Shown: positions 4,145 through 7,783 of the stretch, one piece after another
Position numbering within the stretch: the stretch's first letter is position 1
Layout: every line of letters starts with the position of its first letter
From: Bacteroidales bacterium
GTDB taxonomy: Bacteria; Bacteroidota; Bacteroidia; Bacteroidales; UBA7960
DNA: 7,783 nt
Assembly (NCBI GenBank): GCA_003557965.1
Contig: PWND01000129.1
Span: 1-7,783 of the forward strand
Reading direction: 5' to 3'
Program-made: the position numbers and the translations under genes
The notes under the pieces: generated by a model
What the model was told of the DNA's origin: nothing
The model's database searches: none
The model's input: the letters and a program-made list of their open reading frames with translations, nothing else

Positions 4145-6304
4145 ATGTCAAATACAAAAATTGGAACACAAAAAGAGATAACCATGGATAATGGGAAGAA
4201 CATTATCCTTGAAACCGGAAAATTAGCTAAGCAAGCGGATGGTTCAGTAGTAGTAAAACAAGGGAACACTATGCTTCTTGCAACGGTTGTAAGCAATAAA
4301 GAGGCTAAAGAAGGCCAGTCGTTTTTTCCTTTATCGGTTGATTACCAGGAAAAATATGCTGCTGCGGGCAGATTCCCGGGTGGTTTTTTTAAACGAGAAG
4401 CGCGGCCATCTGAGCACGAAATATTAATATCACGCCTTGTTGACAGGGCATTACGTCCATTATTTTCTGACTCATATATGAATGAGACACAGGTATTAAT
4501 TTCATTAATATCAGCAGAAAAAGACACAATGCCGGATTCATTGGCATGTCTTGCTGCTTCAACTGCTTTGATGGTATCAGACATTCCTTTTAACGGGCCT
4601 GTTTCTGAGGTAAGGGTTGCCCGTATAAATGGAGAATTTGTAATAAATCCGGGCTTTTCGCAGGTTGAAGAAGCCGATATGGAAATGATAGTTGCCGGCA
4701 CAGCTGATAATGTCAACATGGTAGAGGGTGAAATGCAGGAAGTTTCTGAAAAGGAAATGATAGAAGCAATTAAGTTTGCTCATATTGCCATAAAAGAACA
4801 GTGCAAAGCCCAGGAGGAACTTGCTGCCCAGGTTGAAAAATCGAAAACAAAAAGAGAAATTCCTGAAGAACCTTCCGATAAAGATTTGGAAGAAAGGATG
4901 GAAAAGGAATTATATGATAAGCTATACGAAATAGCATCAAGCAAAATTGCCGATAAGCATTTAAGGAAAGAAAAGTTTGAAAAGGTAAAAGAGGATTTCA
5001 AGGCAACTTTCGAAGAGGAAGAACTGGAAGAAAAATCTGATTTCATTAATTCCTACTTTTCAAAAATCATGAAAAATGCTGTCAGAAATGTGGTACTTGA
5101 CAAAAAAATAAGGCTTGACGGGCGTAAGTTGGATGAAATTCGTCCGATATGGTCTGAGATAGATTACTTGCCTTCGGCACATGGCTCAGCAGTTTTTACC
5201 AGGGGTGAAACTCAGTCGTTAACAACTGTTACACTTGGTACCAAACTGGATGAACAAGTTGTAGATGGTGCAGTTGTTGAAGGAAAGAGTAAATTTTTAC
5301 TTCACTATAATTTTCCTCCGTTTTGCACAGGCGAAGTTAAAATGATGCGTGGCACAAGCCGCAGGGAAGTCGGACATGGTAATCTTGCTCTAAGAGCATT
5401 AAAAATGGTTTTACCGGACCCAGACGACAACCCATATACTATCAGAATAGTATCAGATATACTTGAGTCTAATGGATCGTCGTCAATGGCTACTGTATGT
5501 GCAGGAACTTTAGCATTAATGGATGCAGGGGTAAAAATCAGCAAAGCAGTATCAGGTATAGCAATGGGCTTAATTGCTGATCCTGAAACTAAGAGATTTG
5601 CCGTTTTATCAGATATCCTCGGTGATGAAGATCATCTGGGTGATATGGATTTTAAAGTTACAGGAACAAGAGATGGCATTACTGCATGCCAGATGGATAT
5701 TAAAGTTGACGGATTAAGCTATGATGTGCTGGAAAATGCACTGGGACAAGCTAAAGAAGGCAGGTTGCATATATTAGATGAAATGGAAAAAACTATCTCA
5801 TCTCCAAGAGAAGATTTCAAGCCTCATGTACCAAGAATTGTGAAAATGACCGTACCTAAAGAGTTTATTGGAGCAATTATTGGCCCGGGAGGAAAAGTTA
5901 TCCAGGAATTACAGAAAGAAAGCGGCAGCACAATTGTTATTGAAGAGGTTGGTGAATATGGAATAGTTGATATAGTTTCTGAGGATAAGGAATCTATTGA
6001 CTATGTTGTGGAAAAAATTCGCGGAATAATTGCCGTTCCTGAAATAGGACAGGTTTATGAAGGAACTGTTAAAAGCATAGTAGCTTTTGGTATGTTTATA
6101 GAAATACTGCCCGGTAAGGAAGGTTTACTGCATATATCTGAAATTGACTGGAAACGCTTGGAAAAAGTTGAAGACAGCGGTTATAAAGTTGGAGATAAAA
6201 TTGAAGTTAAGCTAATGAATGTTGACGACAGAACAGGTAAATTGAAGTTGTCGAGAAAAGCTTTAATACCAAGAAATAATCGTCCACAGCAAAATAAGAG
6301 CTAA
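4145..6304 (+). CDS. pnp: polynucleotide phosphorylase (PNPase)
   Basis: A complete 719-residue PNPase. It degrades RNA 3' to 5' by phosphorolysis, releasing nucleoside diphosphates, and can run in reverse as a polymerase; the enzyme is a trimeric ring in the cytoplasm. Seen in order: first RNase PH-like domain (about 15-150, with AGRFPGGFFKREARPSE at 74-90 and SRLVDRALRPLF at 96-107); a charged linker and all-helical domain (about 230-325); second RNase PH-like domain (about 326-550) with FTRGETQ (351-357), GSSSMATVCAG (444-454) and the acidic GDEDHLGDMDFK (493-504), which supplies metal ligands; a KH domain with the GXXG loop IIGPGGKV (578-585); and an S1 domain (about 635-705, GQVYEGTVKSIVAFGMF). 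The tail is short and polar. Length is normal. It lies downstream of rpsO with a 184-bp gap, so it may be read from the rpsO promoter through the palindrome. Confidence 0.98.
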   Translation: MSNTKIGTQKEITMDNGKNIILETGKLAKQADGSVVVKQGNTMLLATVVSNKEAKEGQSFFPLSVDYQEKYAAAGRFPGGFFKREARPSEHEILISRLVDRALRPLFSDSYMNETQVLISLISAEKDTMPDSLACLAASTALMVSDIPFNGPVSEVRVARINGEFVINPGFSQVEEADMEMIVAGTADNVNMVEGEMQEVSEKEMIEAIKFAHIAIKEQCKAQEELAAQVEKSKTKREIPEEPSDKDLEERMEKELYDKLYEIASSKIADKHLRKEKFEKVKEDFKATFEEEELEEKSDFINSYFSKIMKNAVRNVVLDKKIRLDGRKLDEIRPIWSEIDYLPSAHGSAVFTRGETQSLTTVTLGTKLDEQVVDGAVVEGKSKFLLHYNFPPFCTGEVKMMRGTSRREVGHGNLALRALKMVLPDPDDNPYTIRIVSDILESNGSSSMATVCAGTLALMDAGVKISKAVSGIAMGLIADPETKRFAVLSDILGDEDHLGDMDFKVTGTRDGITACQMDIKVDGLSYDVLENALGQAKEGRLHILDEMEKTISSPREDFKPHVPRIVKMTVPKEFIGAIIGPGGKVIQELQKESGSTIVIEEVGEYGIVDIVSEDKESIDYVVEKIRGIIAVPEIGQVYEGTVKSIVAFGMFIEILPGKEGLLHISEIDWKRLEKVEDSGYKVGDKIEVKLMNVDDRTGKLKLSRKALIPRNNRPQQNKS

Positions 6305-6333
6305 AATACAGCTTATCTATTAATAGCTTGTTA

Positions 6334-6360
6334 GCCTTTATTTTAATCTTTAAATAAGGC
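6334..6360 (+). other. first hairpin after pnp
   Basis: GCCTT (6334-6338) pairs with AAGGC (6356-6360), and beyond a bulged T four more A-T pairs extend the stem around an 8-nt loop. It lacks a following U-run, so it is more likely a 3'-end stabilising or processing hairpin than the terminator itself. Confidence 0.5.
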
Positions 6361-6371
6361 CCTAAAATATC

Positions 6372-6410
6372 AACCAGGTACATTTATCAATTAATGTAGC
6401 CTGGTTTTTT
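6372..6410 (+). terminator. intrinsic terminator of the rpsO-pnp unit
   Basis: AACCAGG-TACATT (6372-6384) pairs with AATGTA-G-CCTGGTT (6393-6406), leaving one bulged base and an 8-nt loop (6385-6392). The stem runs into six T's (6405-6410). This separates pnp from the next gene. Confidence 0.88.
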
Positions 6411-6506
6411 AATTCTTTCCCATTACAACATAAAGCAAAAAAGAATTGTGAAAATCAAGATATTAGCTCTTATCCTAATCTTTTTGTAAAATAAATCAAA
6501 CAATTG

Positions 6507-6537
6507 TTGCATTTTTCATCGAAATAAACTATATTTA
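6507..6537 (+). promoter_or_regulatory. possible promoter of the 334-aa protein gene
   Basis: TTG (6507-6509) is followed after 20 bases by TATATTTA (6530-6537), a one-mismatch form of TAnnTTTG. It would start transcription about 20 bases before the ATG at 6563. The -33 element overlaps a 10-bp palindrome, AACAATTGTT (6499-6508). Confidence 0.45.
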
Positions 6538-6562
6538 CATTGAACAAAAATGCACACTTGTC

Positions 6563-7567
6563 ATGAAGGTAAAAACAAAAATCAACCAGGCAGTAATTAA
6601 ACCTATATCAGGAATCATACATGATTTGAAGCTAAATAGTTCTTTTTACAACAGGCCATTTTTAACACTTGAAAGAGAGAAGGAGCTTTTGTTTCGCATG
6701 TATTTCTTTTCAGTAGCAATATGCCATCAAACACATAAGCTTTATAGTGAAAAGCTAAACTTATGGGGCTGGGATTACCTTGAGTATGGTTTTTTGGAAA
6801 TGGCAAAAAATAACAGCCCTCTGCTGTCTCCTGAATATCTTATAAATACAGAAAATTCATTAATTGAAAATCAGTTAGCAAGGTACTTTTCTGATGATTA
6901 TAAGCCTGAAACGTCTTCTTTAGACAGGCTTGATGAAAGAGTTTTATTAATGACTAATGCAGCGAAAATCATACATAATAAGTACAATAACGAATTGTCT
7001 AATATGTTTTCACATTCACAGGCATATCTTATAAAAAATAAGCAGGGTTTATACGAGCAGCTTGAACAATTTGAAGCATTTTCTGATCCTCAAAAGAAGA
7101 AATCAACATTTCTTATAAAACTATTAAAAGAAGCAGGATTAATTAGAATTATAGATGATGAAAATTTTGTTCCAATTATGGACTATCACATGCAAAGGGT
7201 ATTACTCCGCTCGGGTTGTGTAGAAATAACAGATGAGGATTTAAAAAACAGCCTTATAAACAGGGAAAAACTCAGCACTGACGAACCGGTTAGATCTTCA
7301 TGTATTGAAGCCCTTTCGCTAATTGCAGAGCTTTCTAATAGAGAAGTTACAAAAATGAATGACTTCTTTTGGTCTATGGGAAGAAGTTGCTGTAGCGAGA
7401 CAACATTATGCCATGACAAAAAATGTGTAAAACAACCCTGTACATTTTCAACAATAGTTCAACTTGAAAACCATAAAGATTGTTTTATTGCTGAACATTG
7501 CATGGGCAACAGCGATGAAAATTACAGGAAGTTATGGGAGCCGATAGTGAAAACACATTATTATTAA
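6563..7567 (+). CDS. uncharacterised 334-aa protein, possible HhH-glycosylase-like fold with C-terminal Cys cluster
   Basis: I do not firmly recognise this protein. It is soluble (no signal peptide or membrane segment) and probably mostly helical. The stretch from ERVLLMTNAAKII (125-137) through EQFEAFSD (168-175), TFLIKLLKEAGLI (182-194) and FVPIMDYHMQRVLLRSG (202-218) has the order of motifs seen in queuosine-salvage (Qng1/DUF2419) proteins and archaeal 8-oxoguanine glycosylases: a lysine-bearing helix, then P-x-x-D-Y/x-x-x-x-V with a conserved Asp (here D207). LWGWDYLEYG (67-76) is another likely conserved block. The C-terminus has seven cysteines (276, 277, 283, 288, 293, 307, 313). C276-x6-C283-x4-C288-x4-C293 recalls, but does not equal, the C-x6-C-x2-C-x5-C iron-sulfur cluster of endonuclease III. 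Inference: a base- or nucleoside-processing enzyme with a metal site. It is transcribed alone after the pnp terminator; the ATG at 6563 is the first in frame. Confidence 0.75.
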   Translation: MKVKTKINQAVIKPISGIIHDLKLNSSFYNRPFLTLEREKELLFRMYFFSVAICHQTHKLYSEKLNLWGWDYLEYGFLEMAKNNSPLLSPEYLINTENSLIENQLARYFSDDYKPETSSLDRLDERVLLMTNAAKIIHNKYNNELSNMFSHSQAYLIKNKQGLYEQLEQFEAFSDPQKKKSTFLIKLLKEAGLIRIIDDENFVPIMDYHMQRVLLRSGCVEITDEDLKNSLINREKLSTDEPVRSSCIEALSLIAELSNREVTKMNDFFWSMGRSCCSETTLCHDKKCVKQPCTFSTIVQLENHKDCFIAEHCMGNSDENYRKLWEPIVKTHYY

Positions 7568-7657
7568 TATTGCATTTCTTTCCTGAGTTCCGGATGAGTT
7601 TTTCATTAATTATATAACGCTCTGTTATTCTTTGGTTTACACATTTTGTTTTTTCAA

Positions 7658-7691
7658 AGCGGATGTCCTGTCCGGAAAACAGGATTGCGCT
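7658..7691. repeat. two-part hairpin
   Basis: The inner stem TCCTGT (7666-7671) pairs with ACAGGA (7679-7684) around a 7-nt loop. Across an internal loop, AGCG (7658-7661) pairs with CGCT (7688-7691). A stem with an internal loop is the usual shape of REP-like repeats. There is no U-run, so it is not an ordinary terminator; it could still end transcripts of the 334-aa gene by another route. Confidence 0.5.
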
Positions 7692-7758
7692 GGCAACCAA
7701 CGTTTACTCACCTTACAAACCACATCTCGCAGCGCTAATGCTTTGCTTACACTTTATC

Positions 7759-7777
7759 CCCGGGGCTTCACCCCGGG
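7759..7777. repeat. all-GC 7-bp hairpin, end of a likely dispersed repeat
   Basis: CCCGGGG (7759-7765) and CCCCGGG (7771-7777) are perfect inverted repeats around CTTCA. A stem made only of G and C stands out strongly in this AT-rich window. Similar CCCGGGGCTT...-type hairpins are, from memory, widespread intergenic repeats in Bacteroidota. The repeat probably continues past the window end. Confidence 0.65.
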
Positions 7778-7783
7778 CTACCG

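Larger units (their letters stand above)
7568..7783. other. right-edge non-coding region with a GC-rich repeat
   Basis: No plausible gene is seen. The first ~85 bases are AT-rich. From about 7655 composition becomes clearly GC-richer than the rest of the window, and two hairpins follow (7658-7691 and 7759-7777). The sequence runs off the window edge. The composition shift and hairpins suggest a dispersed repeat or the edge of a mobile element rather than a gene. Confidence 0.55.

Noticed and set aside
3949..4296. 115-codon minus-strand open frame across the rpsO-pnp gap
   Set aside because: It overlaps the start of pnp antisense, spans the palindrome, and its translation resembles no protein; it is a shadow frame.
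4342..5544. Several minus-strand open frames inside pnp
   Set aside because: They lie wholly antisense to a clearly conserved PNPase, with serine-rich or low-complexity translations typical of antisense frames.
7485..7700. 71-codon minus-strand frame at the right edge
   Set aside because: It overlaps the 3' end of the 334-aa gene and the hairpin repeat, and shows no motif or start signal.

Overview
The window is AT-rich chromosomal DNA of a Bacteroidota bacterium, most likely from the Bacteroidales/Marinilabiliales side of the phylum. Three things point there. Promoter-like sites have the phylum-specific form TTTG ... TAnnTTTG (clearest before rpsO and before the tRNA). Start codons mostly lack a clear Shine-Dalgarno sequence. 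The proteins are Bacteroidota-like, notably a methyltransferase family that I know mainly from this phylum. The genus cannot be told from the window.

Layout. The left half is read on the minus strand. From high to low coordinates it runs: an exported CAP-domain protein (3365-2709), a class I SAM-dependent methyltransferase six bases behind it (2702-1890), a LolD/MacB-type ABC transporter ATPase with its own likely promoter (1806-1084), a PduO-type cob(I)alamin adenosyltransferase (910-344), and tRNA-Pro(GGG) (228-155) with its own promoter and a strong terminator. The ATPase/adenosyltransferase gap holds a 92-bp-period duplication and a run of 7-bp repeats. The right half is read on the plus strand: rpsO (3691-3960), pnp (4145-6304), two hairpins including a good intrinsic terminator, then a 334-residue protein of uncertain function (6563-7567) with a C-terminal cysteine cluster. 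The last ~130 bases are GC-richer, hold two hairpins, and look like a dispersed repeat cut by the window edge.

How the genes relate. rpsO-pnp is the classic pairing of ribosomal protein S15 with the 3'-5' exoribonuclease polynucleotide phosphorylase. The CAP protein and methyltransferase are probably co-transcribed. The ATPase and adenosyltransferase lie head to tail but have no obvious functional link.

Most worth a second look: (1) a 90-bp imperfect palindrome between rpsO and pnp with IS-like inverted ends and a possible 10-bp target duplication, which may now act in pnp expression; (2) the 334-aa protein, which weakly resembles helix-hairpin-helix base-excision/queuosine-salvage glycosylases and ends in a possible metal-binding cysteine cluster; (3) the duplicated 3' end of the ABC gene. 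I found no CRISPR array, intact transposase, defence island or biosynthetic cluster.
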